DNA of 64,000 nt from Apostichopus japonicus (GCF_037975245.1 NC_092574.1:18508713-18572712); one strand, 5' to 3'. Shown: positions 1-16,608, numbered from the stretch's first letter. The notes: a model not told the origin generated them from the letters alone. Made by a program: numbers and translations.

Positions 1-2484
1 TGAACTTAAATTTGTCAATCGTATAACAGATCAAATTCTTAAATTCTTTGGTCAACGAATGCGTTTAATATAAACATCGATTTCCTGCAGTATAGGGGGC
101 AGGAGGGGGAGGGGGCTTGTTATTTTGGATTAAAATAGCTTATGCCTTGCCAGTCATAAGAGTGTGCAAAAATTCCCCCACTCTAACGGATTTTGCTATT
201 TTTTTAAACAAAGAAGTCCCTTTAGATGGAATTAAAAAACCTTCCAAGACCTCCCCCCCCCCCAAATAACCCCTCCCCTGGGTGGATTTTAAATGAACTT
301 ACAGGAAATATTCCGCTGCAACTCCATTGGTAGTCGTTCGCTGAATTTTGCTGTTAAACTGTTAATTTGATCGTTTTCATTAGTTTATCATTTTGACTTT
401 TCTTTTACTTTACTTGTTACTGTCATAACTAAGGGTTATTTAAACCTAGTGGTAAATGCATATGTTGCTTTAAATAGTACTATTATTGTCACTATTCGTT
501 ATGAGACTATTCGGATTTTTGTTTTAAATTAAATTACATTAAATGTAAAAGTTTCACTTTTATGAGCAAGGTTATTTTTTGATATGACCGAATTTACTTA
601 ATTAATTAATTATTACTCTTATCGTTATCACTGTATCATCATCTGTGTATATTGTATAAAGTTATATCAAATTGCCCAAAAAACCCTGAAAATAACCGGT
701 TAAGAACAAACTTGCAATTGCTTTCAAGAATTTACTTTATTATCGAACAATCAGAATATAAATTGTAAAAATTCTAAATTCATATTACATAACACTTGTA
801 GATGACCGTTAACGGTACACAAATACTTGAATATTATATATCGTATTTATATACCGGTAGTTTACTCAGCATAGATAGTTGTAACTATTAATTTAAAAGC
901 AAAAAAAATTGTAAAAATCCTTCAACCGGTATTGTGTTCTAATACAAAATAAAATGGTATTTAACTGTTACCCCTCCATGAGTTTTTGTCCTTATTAAAT
1001 GCTTATCAGAAGCACAGACAGATCCATTGTAGTCGGAGCCAGTTTGGGGAGAAAGGGAGGGGGGGGGGGGAAACGCCACAGGCTCTCAGTTTTCTATAAA
1101 AAAAAAATATCAAGAAGACCCCTTGTGGGCTTGTCATGAAAAAAGTCCATTTCTTTTCGGTAAAAAAACCCTTTCTGTGTGTGTGTGCGTGCGTTTGTTT
1201 TCTATCTGACCGAGGACTTGAACAAAAGAATTCCAGGTCCTCGGTTGTGATTTCTAAAGAATCACCACGTCCTCGGAAGAATTCTATTGTATGGGGTATT
1301 GTTAAGGTTAGGGATTTGAACAATGGAAAATACAATGGGGTCCTCGGTTGGAATGTAATACAAACATGTGTGTGCGTGTGTGTGTAAAGGAACAAATCAG
1401 TATTGAAAAGTAAACCCCTCAGATACTTGGAAGTTTCCATTTCCTTTTGATGTAACTTTAAGGTTTGTCCTCTCAAATCTATAAGTCTCGTGTCCCACAG
1501 CCTCTCGAAGCAATATGCTAAAAGATATAAACTATTGGTTCACAATGCCGCAAAATGTTAGTAAGAATTTCTCCACTTTATTAATCCGTCGGGTTGCTGC
1601 AATATTGTACTATTTTAGCAATTCTTTAGTGAAGTCAAGCCTGTCCTTCTGACACATATATAGCACAGCTGCCTCTCAGTCAGTCAGTGCACCTCCCCCT
1701 CCCCCCCCCCCCAACCCCACCCCCAACTTCCATTCTTATTTTCCGCAAGAACCATCTGGTGAGCACGCACACTCATAAACACCAACACGAACTCATACAA
1801 ACCTGTTTTTGAACATTCATGCAGATGAAGGGAATGAATATCTATATGAGATTACACTAGAACAAAGTTATAAATGCTAGAAGCAGTTGTCGATGTTTTA
1901 TCCGTAAAAATGTTGATTTCTTTCTCAATATACGGGGACCAACCCCCCCCCCCACACCCCTCCCCCATGGATATAACTGAAACAAAATCTTTTCTATAAT
2001 ACATGAGGAGTACCTGCAGTAACGATGACTTGTAACTTCAAAATGTTTAATATCTATATACGTGTACGTGATTTGGAGAGGAAGGAGCCGTTTTTGAAAC
2101 ATTTTCATGAAACATAAATCTAGGGGAAGACATGTTTACAATGTTTAGATAAGTAAAAATTGAAATTAATGGAATGGGTAAAAACAACTTTGCGACAAAA
2201 CTAATTAAATGAGCTAGACGAGAAGTACTATATTTTGTGACAAGAAAAAAAAACCGCAATTGGTTTCTTTAAAATGGATTGCAAATTTACAATACCTTTA
2301 AGCAATGCCACGTAAATCGAATTTCTCAATAAGTAAGGCGTTATATGATATTACCTAGGTATAATGTGATTGCATGATAATATATTTCCTCTACCTATGG
2401 ATCTGGGGGGGGGAATTGCCATTATGGTCGATGATGGTAGCTTTTATGTAGCATCTCGGTGTAACGAATTAACCGAGACATAAT
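1..2484. other. Noncoding flank with homopolymer and GT-rich tracts
   Basis: No gene is supported here. The stretch holds short poly-C/poly-G runs (about 250-263, 1064-1071, 1693-1712, 1944-1953, 2405-2411), GT-rich tracts near 1176-1197 and 1365-1385, and AT-rich DNA. Open frames over 1006-1476 exist on both strands, but they are driven by these low-complexity tracts and show no domain or splice structure. Homopolymer lengths are the main difference from copy 2. Confidence 0.6.
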
Positions 2485-2765
2485 GCTTCAGTGCGCATGG
2501 GTGCACCTCAGCACGCTGCGGACTGGCGGCCCCCTGTAAGCTTCAGTGCACTGGAATGCACCTCAGAACGCTGCGGACTGGCAGCCCCCTGTATGCTTCA
2601 GTGCACTGGGTGCACCTCAGCACGCTGCGGACTGGCGGCCCCCTGTATGCTCCAGTGCACTGGGGTGCACCTCAGAACGCTGCGGACTGGCAGCCCCCTG
2701 TATGCTTCAGTGCACTGGGTGCACCTCAGCACGCTGTGGACTGGCGGCCCCCTGTATGCTCCTGT
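2485..2765 (+). repeat. 54-55 bp satellite array, five units (copy 1)
   Basis: Five tandem units start at 2485, 2540, 2595, 2649 and 2704, with a partial sixth at 2758. Each unit runs GCTTCAGTGCACTGG, TGCACCTCAGCACGCTG, CGGACTGGCGGCCCCCTGTAT. The core is an imperfect palindrome (GTGCAC on both sides of a short spacer). It is GC-rich against an AT-rich background. Open frames across it are a side effect of the repeat. The array is related to the large array at 61895-63395 read on the opposite strand; both share CCCCCTGTATGCTTCAGT. Confidence 0.93.
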
Positions 2766-2790
2766 GTACAAAACAGATTTGATTTTTAAG

Positions 2791-2980
2791 AAAAAGTCGC
2801 CCAGGAAAGAACCTGGGCACGAAAACCAAACTACCGAACGACTGATCCGCTCTCAACCCAGTCCCCTTGCATCGGGACTGTGACTGTGTGATCATCGTCG
2901 GGTGTGCATCACCATTCCCCTCGAAACGGAACAGATACTACACATGATCTTAGCCAACACTGAGGAGGAGAACATCATGC
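2791..2980 (-). ncRNA. U2-snRNA-like sequence, probable pseudogene or derived small RNA (copy 1)
   Basis: Read on the minus strand, 2967-2928 matches the start of U2 snRNA: TTGGCTAAGATC, then TGTAGTATCTGTTC, which includes the branch-point-pairing GTAGTA. The upstream bases keep a weak match to the U2 5' end. Further downstream the sequence is not recognisable as U2, yet it can fold into a stem at 2880-2859 (CAGTCCC/GGGACTG) and another at 2818-2799 (GCCCAGG/CCTGGGC), followed by TTTTT at 2795-2791. A weak Sm-like AGTTTGG lies between the stems. The ~190 nt length equals that of U2. It may be a U2 pseudogene, a U2-derived SINE head or a diverged snRNA; the first is most likely. Confidence 0.45.
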
Positions 2981-4293
2981 TACACATGATGCTTGCTAAA
3001 AAAAAGTTTATCAAAAAGTGCAACTTGCTTTGATTCCATGCAGATCACATTAGGCATACAATTTTATTATTTAATCTGTTTTTTCGTGGGGGGGGGGGGG
3101 GGGTTGGGGTTGTTTTTGTATTTGTTTGGTAAGTGTTGTCCTCTCGCTTTAGAATTGCCTGGGAGTTGAGGAGAGGTGCTTGTGAGTGGGGTATTTCAGG
3201 AGTGCGTTTGGATCTCTTCTTGATTATGTCACTGATTGATTGGTCACTGAACACACAACAGTGAAAATAATCAGATCATGAAAAGTATTCACTTTTTTTG
3301 GCAGTAATTATTTGATAAAACCTCAAAATCTACTTTACGCTACTTTTTGGGCATAATCAGATTTAATAATACTGGGAAGGATTCTAAGGAAAGAGAGAGC
3401 GCGGGTATCAAAAATAGTAGAAAAAGAATACTTTAGACAAAAAATGCCAAAAATACAAACCAAATAAAAAAGAGATTGTCGCTTTTTTTTCCAGTTTTTT
3501 AACATTTAATTTACTAGGAACAATTGGAACATGCATACAACGGTCTTTTGAAGACTCAAATCTGTTGATGTTGATCAATTGGTCAAAAAATATTTGGCAC
3601 CATTTTAATTGTCATCAGAATTGGTTCCAAATTTAGCTGAATTTTGTTTAAATGACTATGATGAAAGGAACAAATAACCCGAAGGGTGTAGCAGTACTTA
3701 GCTTATTAAAGTTTGAACATGGGTGACCATTATTCGACAATCTAGCATATTGGGGGGGGGGGGTAGGGCAATACCGATGACCTTTAAGGAACAATGGCAG
3801 TGTACTTTCACGAGTACAGAGACCTTTTCCATTCTCATTGCTTGGATACCTTGGTATATACGGGGAAATAACTCACTGATTTTATGTGGCATTGACTTGC
3901 AGCCTTATGAATTCGCGACCCCCCCCCTAACCTCTATCGATGTCCCTACCCTAGCCCTCCCATCACTCCTATGCCCACCTCTCCATTATGTACAAAATAT
4001 AAGTGATATAATTATACATATTGTATATTAAAAATCCTTCTTTTAATGCATGCAGAGTCGATAATCTGGTGAACTCTCTTGAACTGTAGAACTTTAACAG
4101 CAGAAGAATTCCACAAAAAGTATATGACAGCGTTGACTATTGATTAGAGCATGGATATTGATAATGATATGTTCTTAAAAACCATCATCTATGACAACGG
4201 TCCGCCAAACTATCCGATACGACCCAAATTAAAGCTGGTGGCTAGTTTTTTCCAGACGTCGATTCTGAGTGGTGGGGTCTGGTGGGCCGTGTT
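2981..4293. other. AT-rich noncoding DNA downstream of the ankyrin gene
   Basis: No coding exon is visible. There is a poly-G run at about 3089-3102, another near 3751-3760 and a poly-C run near 3920. This is the 3' side of the minus-strand ankyrin gene, so its 3' UTR should lie in the part just below 4294. Confidence 0.5.
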
Positions 4294-9084
<4,791 letters not shown>

Positions 9085-10144
9085 TCTCTGTTATTCCCTC
9101 AAATATAAGATTTCAGTACACTGTTTTGCAAACCTGCCAATAATTTGGTTATTACCTTCACGAATCACAAAATGATGTTCGTCGTGGCATGTGTATAGGC
9201 CTATGCACATCCTCTTATCTGCTAGGTATTGTACAAAGATGTTTCAGTCGTAGAGTACCTCGGCATAATTGCTCATCGCGAGAATAACGTTGCTACGCAA
9301 CCAGCTCTCCCCATATCTGTGTTTTACCAGTAATCAAATAGATTCCGCCTAAGTATATTGACAGACGACATGCGCAACGAATGACGCGCTTGCGTGTTAT
9401 ATCTGCCTCACATCGGCTGACTTACATAGAATCGATAATCAGTTCAGTTGTAAGCTCTCCCATGCACAAGAACTTGTCAAGTGCGCGCTCGGAATGAAAG
9501 ATGTTAGAGTATTATTTTCCTCGTTTAAACGTTCAAAGTTTTTGTATGTAATTGTTTTCAATTTACAGTTTCATAACTTTGGTTGATTAAATGCATGTAT
9601 CTGTGTGTTTTGGTGGGGTGCATGGGGGGGGGGAGCACCACTTCAATAAAAATCAGAAGTTGGTCTCAAATCGATAGCACCGTCGGCCTCAAATCGGAAT
9701 CGAAATCACCCACCGTAATTTTACACCCCATCAACCCAGCAGCATGAAAGTACAAGAATCCAAAATAGGAAAAGAAAAGAAGAATACCAAAACGATGACC
9801 CTTTTTTTGTTCGGAGGTGGGAAAAAAACGGTCCATTTCGTCTTCATTTCCCAAATTTTATGCATATGGATCATTGGTCCTATTTTTTGGTTTTGGTTTT
9901 GTAAATGACATTGCTGCTATTGTGGTCTGCAAGTATTATGTTCCTTTAAATTCATGGTAGATTCAGGTTTTCCCCTTCAGTTCTAATGGCGGTTGGGGAA
10001 GGGGACACCACGGGAAGATTCAGCGTGTGAAAGCAAAAAATAAACAAAAATAAGACAAGAAACCCCCCCCCCCAAAAAAAAAAAAAAAAAAAAACTTAAT
10101 AGTTTTTATGAATTTATTTCGATAGCAGACTGAGACAAAAAAAT
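9085..10144. other. Upstream region of the ankyrin gene
   Basis: This is the presumed 5' UTR and promoter side of the minus-strand ankyrin gene. No exon with good splice sites was found upstream of the ATG at 9084. A locally less AT-rich stretch with several CpG dinucleotides (about 9250-9500) is the best place for a promoter, but no core element stands out. A poly-C/poly-A run lies at about 10062-10094. Confidence 0.35.
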
Positions 10145-10303
10145 GTAGTAAATAAAATTTTAGTAAATAAATTTTAGTAAATAAATTTTAGTAAATACAT
10201 TTTAGTAAATACATTTTAGTAAATAAATTTTCTAAATAAATTTTAGTAAATAAATTTAAGTAAATAAGTTTTAGTAAATAAATTTTAGTAAATAAATTTT
10301 GGG
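10145..10303. repeat. 14-bp minisatellite, TTTTAGTAAATAAA (copy 1)
   Basis: About eleven tandem copies of TTTTAGTAAATAAA with slight variants (TACA, TCTA, AAGT). It lies immediately downstream (minus strand) of the coding-like segment at 10374-10729. Confidence 0.93.
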
Positions 10304-10373
10304 AAAAAGTTTTGGATTTTCAACAAAAACAAAGTTAACATGACACTCAATTATTATTATTTTTTTTTAAATG

Positions 10374-10729
10374 TTAGAGAAAGGAAAAGGAATGTTTCTT
10401 CGAGATTCGGGTAGAAGAGACCGTTTGGAAGATTTCCGGGACCCGTTCGGTTATCTCGGTGTGAAGATCGCGGTGATTCAACGGTATGTCGATGTTGACG
10501 GTTTCGGCGATGTCGTTGCCTATTTCAGCGAAACATTCAGAGACGGCAGGAGCGGGCTCGTCCAGATGGATGTTAGCGGCGTCACCGGTAGCCAGTGTTG
10601 CCTCAGTGATGCCGACGGCAGAAGAAGGCAAGCTGATGGAGGAAGCAGTGGATGAGATGTGAGGCTGACGGAGGAGGCTGGAGATGGCGAGAGTATATGA
10701 GATGAGAAGTCGGTGGATGTCAGAACCGT
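10374..10729 (-). pseudogene. Coding-like minus-strand segment, unidentified (copy 1)
   Basis: A GC-rich island in AT-rich DNA. On the minus strand a good acceptor (TTACTTATCAG) at 10731-10730 leads into an open frame of about 118 codons ending in TAA at 10374. It starts around GSDIHRLLISYTLAISSLL and includes EIGNDIAETVNIDIPLNH. An open frame also exists on the plus strand (10371-10655), so the strand is not certain. I do not recognise the family. It may be the terminal exon of an unresolved gene, or part of a decayed one together with 10985-11253. Confidence 0.3.
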
Positions 10730-10984
10730 CTGATAAGTAAGTCAAGCGGGTCTTGTTTCAGCTCATCTCTGATCCAGATGCACTGATGACGTCATCGTCG
10801 CGGAGCAGAGGTGTTATATAGCTCGGAGTTATGATGGATCTGCAAGAAAAGGTACAAACATGGTGAAGTAAATTTCGTTATGCTTAGAATTAAAAATGAA
10901 CAAACGACTACTTCGCTTTGTGCAATTCCAGATTCGCCAGTAATCGTTGGACTTGGAGATCAACTTCTCAACCACATGTAGCGA

Positions 10985-11253
10985 TGCAGTATCTGATGAC
11001 GTGCATCAGATTGGATAACATGTAGTTGACGGATGCGCCCATCGTATTGCGAATCAACACAGCCAGAATCTTGGTCTGTTCCCGAATCTCATTTGGTAAC
11101 TCGGCTAGTTTCCACTTACAAGTTCGATGGATATGGAAAGGAAGATCGACTCTTGGGAGTTGAATGCAACAGCTCTCCGGTTACGTGGGTCGTACAGTGT
11201 TCCACGAGAAGAGTGTAGTGGCACTGCGTCGACTGATTCGGTGCTTGTCCAAA
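10985..11253 (-). pseudogene. Coding-like minus-strand segment with frame changes, unidentified (copy 1)
   Basis: On the minus strand an acceptor (CTAATTAACAG) at 11255-11254 opens a frame through 11120, where a consensus donor GTAAGT follows (segment RGTLYDPRNRRAVAF). Just downstream another frame reads KWKLAELPNEIREQTKIL, and then a third near 10980 reads VVEKLISKSNDYWRIW. Protein-like sequence moving through three frames without adequate introns suggests a frameshifted relic, although the first part could be a genuine exon. No family was recognised. Confidence 0.3.
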
Positions 11254-11729
11254 CTGTTAATTAGAAAGAGGTTTAAAATGTGTTTTTTTTAAAGCTGTTG
11301 ATTATCAAAGCATAATATTATTATTCTACGTGCTGATTAAACTTGTCTGAATAAAGTCTGAAGACCGAGACCACACTCATAATTCTGTAATCAAGTTGTC
11401 ATTGGCGTTCCATACTGTTGTGGGAGGCCTTTGATGTGGCATAGTATTAGTGGTTGCTGTCAGTGTCACAAATGTACTGTTAGCCTTTGTGGATGCTAGC
11501 TTCAAACGGCTTCAGTAATTACAGCGAACCAAAACAATATGGTTATGCAGCTAACCAGCTAAATCACCGTAATTTATTAGTAAATAAAGCCACACTTTGT
11601 CCAACCTGAAGCCCGCGTGTATCATGGTTGAATAGAACCTAGGTCAGAGTAAGTTCACTAAGAAACGTGACAATAAAGTTGGCTTAACTTTAAGTTTGCT
11701 TAGGAGTAGGACCAAGTAAGGTTAACCTA

Positions 11730-11790
11730 CAGTAGGTACATGGGTTCCGCGTATGCATGAGTTCCGCGTAAGAATCGCCGACTTTTGCTT
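11730..11790 (+). repeat. Left terminal inverted repeat with repeated GTTCCGCG box
   Basis: Contains GTACATGGGTTCCGCG and, 16 bases on, GAGTTCCGCGTAA, then ATCGCCGA. The GTTCCGCG box recurs at 12146-12153 and, inverted, at 18486-18493 and 18673-18680. These are candidate transposase binding sites. Confidence 0.8.
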
Positions 11791-12140
11791 GTAACTCCTA
11801 AGATACAAAACAGAAATTCTTACCTTTTTTTGGTAAATCAATCAGATACAATAATGCTACTTTTCTAAAAGTTTGGTGGTAACGAAAGATTCCGGTGATG
11901 AGAAATATATCAAATCCAAAACGGTTTTTTTGTGCGATCAACGATATTGAACAGTAACTTGCATCTTTGTAAACATGTCATATTTTCACACTATAGTAAA
12001 ACATCTCATCAGCACCATCGTTGCAACTATTTGATACGATCATATGAAGGCTCGTTGTGTTTTCCCTCCATTCTAACGGGTGTTTAATCCATCGATATCA
12101 CTAACTTAGAAATATTTTGTTTAAAAAACCCGTTGCTTCG

Positions 12141-12158
12141 ACCCGAGTTCCGCGTAAA
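12141..12158 (+). repeat. Subterminal inverted repeat, left arm
   Basis: ACCCGAGTTCCGCGTAAA, perfectly inverted at 18483-18500. It is likely a second binding site for the transposase. Confidence 0.85.
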
Positions 12159-12811
12159 CTACCTCGTACTAGGAATAAGATGTACATATACACAATTGAG
12201 CAGTGTAGAGTACTGCAACTGTGTACGCGCGGTATGTACAGCCGGTCAGGAAACTTCATGCACTTGTTGTAACTGTCTGCCATGTACATATGCAAATAAG
12301 TAGGATGATTCCATTTCTATAGGGTTGAATAACTTGAATCACAGAGCTACTAATAGAAATATTTAGGGTCAACCGCATATATATTAGCCTAATTTTGTAA
12401 AATATTCGAAGATATTTTTTATTTAATTGAATTTTCTTGCTTGTACTGTTCACTGTGTCACTTCCTGTACGAAACTCAATTTAACATTTGCACCTGTTCA
12501 TCGGTGCCGTCTATTCCGGCGAAAATGTTTTGTTCAACATATTCCCCTGGCAACCACTATCAACAACAACAATTTGTTCTACGATCTGGAATTCGAAAGC
12601 GCTGTTGCTCTGGATAACACAGGTATTGTCCCTTCAGAAATTTCAAATATTTGATGTTTCAATTGAATTGTACTTTATTATCCCTTTAGAATAATGTTCC
12701 ACATTCTAGGAAGGGAATTATGCTCAATTGAAACAGAACCTAGGCTCAATGGATATAGGCCAATGTTTGGCATAGCTGCAGACTAGTGGTGACAAACAGA
12801 TTGCTACCACC

Positions 12812-13094
12812 CAGGGGTGGCAAAAGAAAGGTGGAGGGGTTAATCCCCCTGTCGGGAAGGTCTACCCCCTCCCCCACCCCCATCAGGGAAAATTTTACTT
12901 TTGTCAGGGAGCAATTAGGCAAACAAATTATTATTGTGTATTTATCTTTATGATCATTTTATGATATGGATAAATGTGACCTTGATTTCCTGGTCAAGTA
13001 TCCAGTAGGAACATCAGTCCCGAGTCAAGGAGCTAAGGAAAACAATGTCAGGGAGCTCAAGTCACCGACAAAAAAATCCTGGCGCCACCCCTTT
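12812..13094. repeat. MITE-like insertion with GGGGTGGC ends
   Basis: The left end CAGGGGTGGC and the inverted right end GCGCCACCCCTT flank G/C-run-rich DNA inside the transposon. No target duplication was found, so the borders are tentative. Confidence 0.4.
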
Positions 13095-13972
13095 CAGCAT
13101 TTAGAAAAGAGGCTAAAGGTTTAAAGTTCTGTTCAAGTATGGAATCCCTATACTGTATCTCAAAATCCGAATAAAAATTATAGCGATGTGTTTAATTTCA
13201 CTTTTCAGGTGTACATACAAAACATTTCCTGAAGGTTAAGAAGTGCATACATCTCCGTAAAGAACAAAATGAGGTCAGCCTATTTTAATTTACTACTTCA
13301 TTTCACTAAGTTATTATTAAAAGAATGCTCCACCCCATTATGATTTTTTTGTAGAGCAATAAAATATATGCTGACTGGCAGAGGTGATTTTTCTTAATTA
13401 TTGGGGGAAGAGGGGGTGCCCTGAGCCCCTGACTACTACGGATCTAGGTAGGGTCAATGCAGGGCACCCCCCCCCCTACCAAAGAATTGAAGTGCAGCAA
13501 CAAAAGCAGTTAATCTATATGTACCTACATCTTTTTTCAAACAAATAGATAATTCCTTAACAAAATATTGAGGAACTATTTGCACCCTTAATTATATAAA
13601 ATAAGGAGGAGAACCCTCCCCAGGACACAGATCACTAACCTATTTGACCCCACATGTACAACCAACCTACTGTACCTGTGCTGACTACATCACAGTTTAA
13701 GGCACTTTGGTGTAGCACATCATACTTCTAAGACGAGAGGCTATCATTCCAGGGATTCAGTTCCCCATGCCCAGTGGCCCTACACCCTCACCAAGAATGG
13801 AGTTCAAAATGATGAGATATTCTCTTGATTGAAGTTGGTACTTGCCTTTCTTGATAAACCATCATGTGCCAAATGCACACTACTAGAAACATTATCCCAG
13901 TCTATTAAGCTACTCCTTTTTATTAAATTTACACTCTTCTTATTTTATACCATAGCCTATTTATATTTGCAG

Positions 13973-16608
13973 ACCACAGAAAAGAAAATTGAATGAAGAC
14001 TCTGGTGGGCCATCCAACAAGAAAAGTAAGTGGAAAGAGATTGATTTGTCCATTCCTACTAGAGAAAAAAGGAGGTATCATCACAAAAGGCATGTCTGTA
14101 ACAAACCGCAAAGCCAGGAAAGCCAGCTTACTGACAGAAAGAAGAAACTAGCTTTGTTCACCAGAAATTATCGGAGGGAGGGGATGATTGACCAAGATCC
14201 AAGTAAACCTCGAATTGAACGTATCAGAACCGCACTGGAAGGTCTGTCTTCTGGAAAGTACTCCACAATCCATGAAGCAGCCAGTGCCAATGGAGTACAC
14301 TACGATCAGATTCAAAGAAGAGCTATTGGAAATGTAAAATGGTACAGACGAAATGGACCAAAACCATATCTCACTCTTGGTGAGGAAAGACATCTAGCAC
14401 GCTGGGTTGTCACAATGGGAAACAGAGGTTTTCCTGTTTCTCCTAAGCAGCTTAAGGACACAGTCCAAGAGCTGATCACAAAAGATGGAAGAAGCACTCC
14501 TTTCCGAAGCGGCAGGCCATCTAATGGTTGGTATACAGGTTTCCTGAAGAGGAATCCTAGTATTCAACTAAAGCCTACAAAAACGCTAAACAAGGCACGA
14601 GCCAAGGTGACCAAACAGGCAGTTGATGACTGGTTTAGAAACTTCAACTGTTTCATTTCTGACCTGAACCTTACAGACAAGCCAGGGCTCATCTACAACT
14701 TTGATGAGACAGGGTTTGGACTGAGTGGCAAACCACCTAGGTATGCCCTTGGATCTCGACATATGAAAGGAGCACTGCCACAAATGACTTCCAGTGAGGG
14801 TAAGAAACAAATAACAGTGGGTGTTTGTGCCAATGCAGATGGTAAGCTTCTCCCTCCCTATTTCCTATTCAAAGGAACCAGACCCAATTCTTGGGATCCC
14901 CTGGCAGGTGCACCTCCGAAGAGTGTGGCATACTTTACAGAGTCAGGATGGATGACACAAACATCTTTCCAATACTGGTTCCAAAACCAGTTTGTCCAAA
15001 ACATTGGAAATGAAAGACCACTAGTGTTACTGTTAGACTCACATGAAGGGCATATTGCCTATGATCTCTTCCAAACAGCAGAAGAAAGCAACATACATCT
15101 GTACCGGTTTCTACCTAATGCCACACACTTTTTGCAGCCGCTAGATGTTGGTGTCTTTGGACACATGAAAAGGTCCTACTGGGATTATCTTAGGAAATGG
15201 GTGGCCCGTAATCCTGGGGAGACAATTACACAGAGAAATGTTAGTAGAATCATTGGCAACATCTGGGAAGATTTGGAAAGGCCTGGTCTAATCAGGAAGA
15301 GCTTCTTATCATCTGGTATTTTTCCAGTAAACAGAGCTGCTGTCACTGATGAGATGACCATGCCCTCCCTGACTTTTAGAGAAGAAACCACTGACACAGA
15401 ATGTGCAGACAAGGTGACAACAAATGAAGCATCACCTGAAACCACAGTACACATGCCAACAACTCCAGATGCACAAAGAGCAGTGTCACTACACTTAACA
15501 AAGGCAACAGAACTTCCTTCGGTTAAGCCACAGAAGAAGGCTAGGCGCAGGCTATGTAATGAGCTGCCATATGATGTTACAAGTCCAACAGCAATAGATA
15601 CAATGAAGGAACATCTCCTCAGCAAATGCCGGTCAAAAGCAAGAAAGGAACTCTTGGCTAAGAAAAAGCATTTCGAAAAGAAGGGAATTGAAAACCTTGT
15701 TCAAAAAAAAAAATCTCAAGAGTTTAGATGCCCTATCTGTGGAGGAAAATATGAAGAAAAGGTGAAGGTTGGGTGGGTTGGATGTGACACATGCAACCAA
15801 TGGTATCATATGTCATGTATGCCAAAAGCACTTGTAACTGCTAAAATGCTCAGAAAAAAGGAATGGTGTTGTCCAAATTGTAAATAGAATCTTAGATTGT
15901 TAAAGAAGATAATTCAATTCTTGTTTCATTGTTTGTAACTTGGGTATATGCAAAATGTTGAATTATTTAAGCTGGTATTCTCATCAATAGAATTCTAGCT
16001 ATCCCATATATTGTTGCTTATAGCAAGCCTGGTGAGGCAATTTGTGTACTTTGGAAGATAGAAGCAAAACAACATTCCAACTATCATCCATCATTTATTT
16101 TCTTACAGGTGGACAAAAAACTATCATTGTACAGATAGAAGACAGTGTAATCAAAGGTTACCATGAATATAAAATTGCTCCACCTTTTGCCCTGGAGATG
16201 ATTCTCCAACCAGAATATGCAAATATACATGACAAAGATGCCATATTAGTTTGGATGCCAAGCATCACAGAGGGAAATGTGTTGGAACAGAAGACCTCAC
16301 AGGGACTATATGTGAAAGATTTAGTAACCCCTATCCCTCTCATCATTGGACATGTCCCAAGAGGCTTAGCTGCAGTATTTCGGCAATTACTTGATGAAAA
16401 TTACTCTATAAAATGTGTAGCAACGGGAAAGCCTGTTCCTAGCTTTCCACCTTGGCCTCACCCATCAGAGAAAGGGGGTGGAGTAGTTATACCCTGTGTG
16501 TACAAAATATATGGCAAACCAGTTCAAATTGGGGAAGTGATTAACAAGGTAAGAAATATTTTCCCAAAAGTTAAGGGTGGTGATGCTATGAAATTATCAA
16601 TTGTCTAA
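13973..16608 (+). CDS. Pogo-type transposase with PHD finger and spliced HIRAN-like tail (5' exon missing)
   Basis: Main exon 13973-15887, entered from an acceptor (TATTTGCAG). Residues are counted from the TTG codon at 13989. A basic region (RKLNEDSGGPSNKKSK) is followed by a pipsqueak/CENP-B-like helix-turn-helix (about 76-114) and a Tc5/CENP-B-type domain (about 128-205). The DDE_1 nuclease follows, with Asp239 (YNFDETGF), Asp350 (LLLDSHEGH) and Asp386 (LQPLDVGVF), a DD35D pattern. A C-terminal PHD finger (581-632) starts CPICGG and ends WCCPNCK before TAG. A GT at 15880-15881 lies inside the last Cys codon. Joining it to the acceptor before 16109 rebuilds that Cys and reads on in frame for 165 codons to 16608. 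This tail resembles a HIRAN domain (YANIHDKDAILVWMP, IGHVPRGLAAVF), a fold that binds DNA ends. The triad is intact, so the enzyme may be active. The splice is inferred; a 632-aa unspliced form is the alternative. Confidence 0.85.

Larger units (their letters stand above)
11791..13972 (+). other. 5' part of the transposon, upstream exons unresolved
   Basis: The main transposase exon starts at an acceptor (13971-13972), so at least one upstream exon is expected here. A 65-base candidate at 13209-13273 has a good acceptor (CACTTTTCAG) and a weak donor, and an open stretch ends at a GTATTG donor near 12621. Their phases do not join cleanly to the main exon, so neither is annotated as coding. A MITE-like insertion (12812-13094) and another G/C-run-rich patch (13380-13490) also lie here. 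Confidence 0.4.

Noticed and set aside
1006-1476. 156-codon minus-strand frame, also at 21421-21891
   Set aside because: Built on GT repeats and homopolymers, with an equally open frame on the other strand and no domain; identity between copies only reflects the duplication.
2491-2895. Four overlapping open frames over the five-unit satellite
   Set aside because: They exist only because a stop-free GC-rich unit is repeated; the unit length is not a multiple of three and the same peptides recur in different frames.
10831-10851. Plus-strand mini-exon ATGATGGATCTGCAAGAAAAG before a GT
   Set aside because: The same bases form a strong minus-strand acceptor (CTTTTCTTGCAG), and no downstream plus-strand exon fits.
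14148-15625. Minus-strand frames opposite the transposase
   Set aside because: Shadow frames of a well-supported coding exon on the plus strand.
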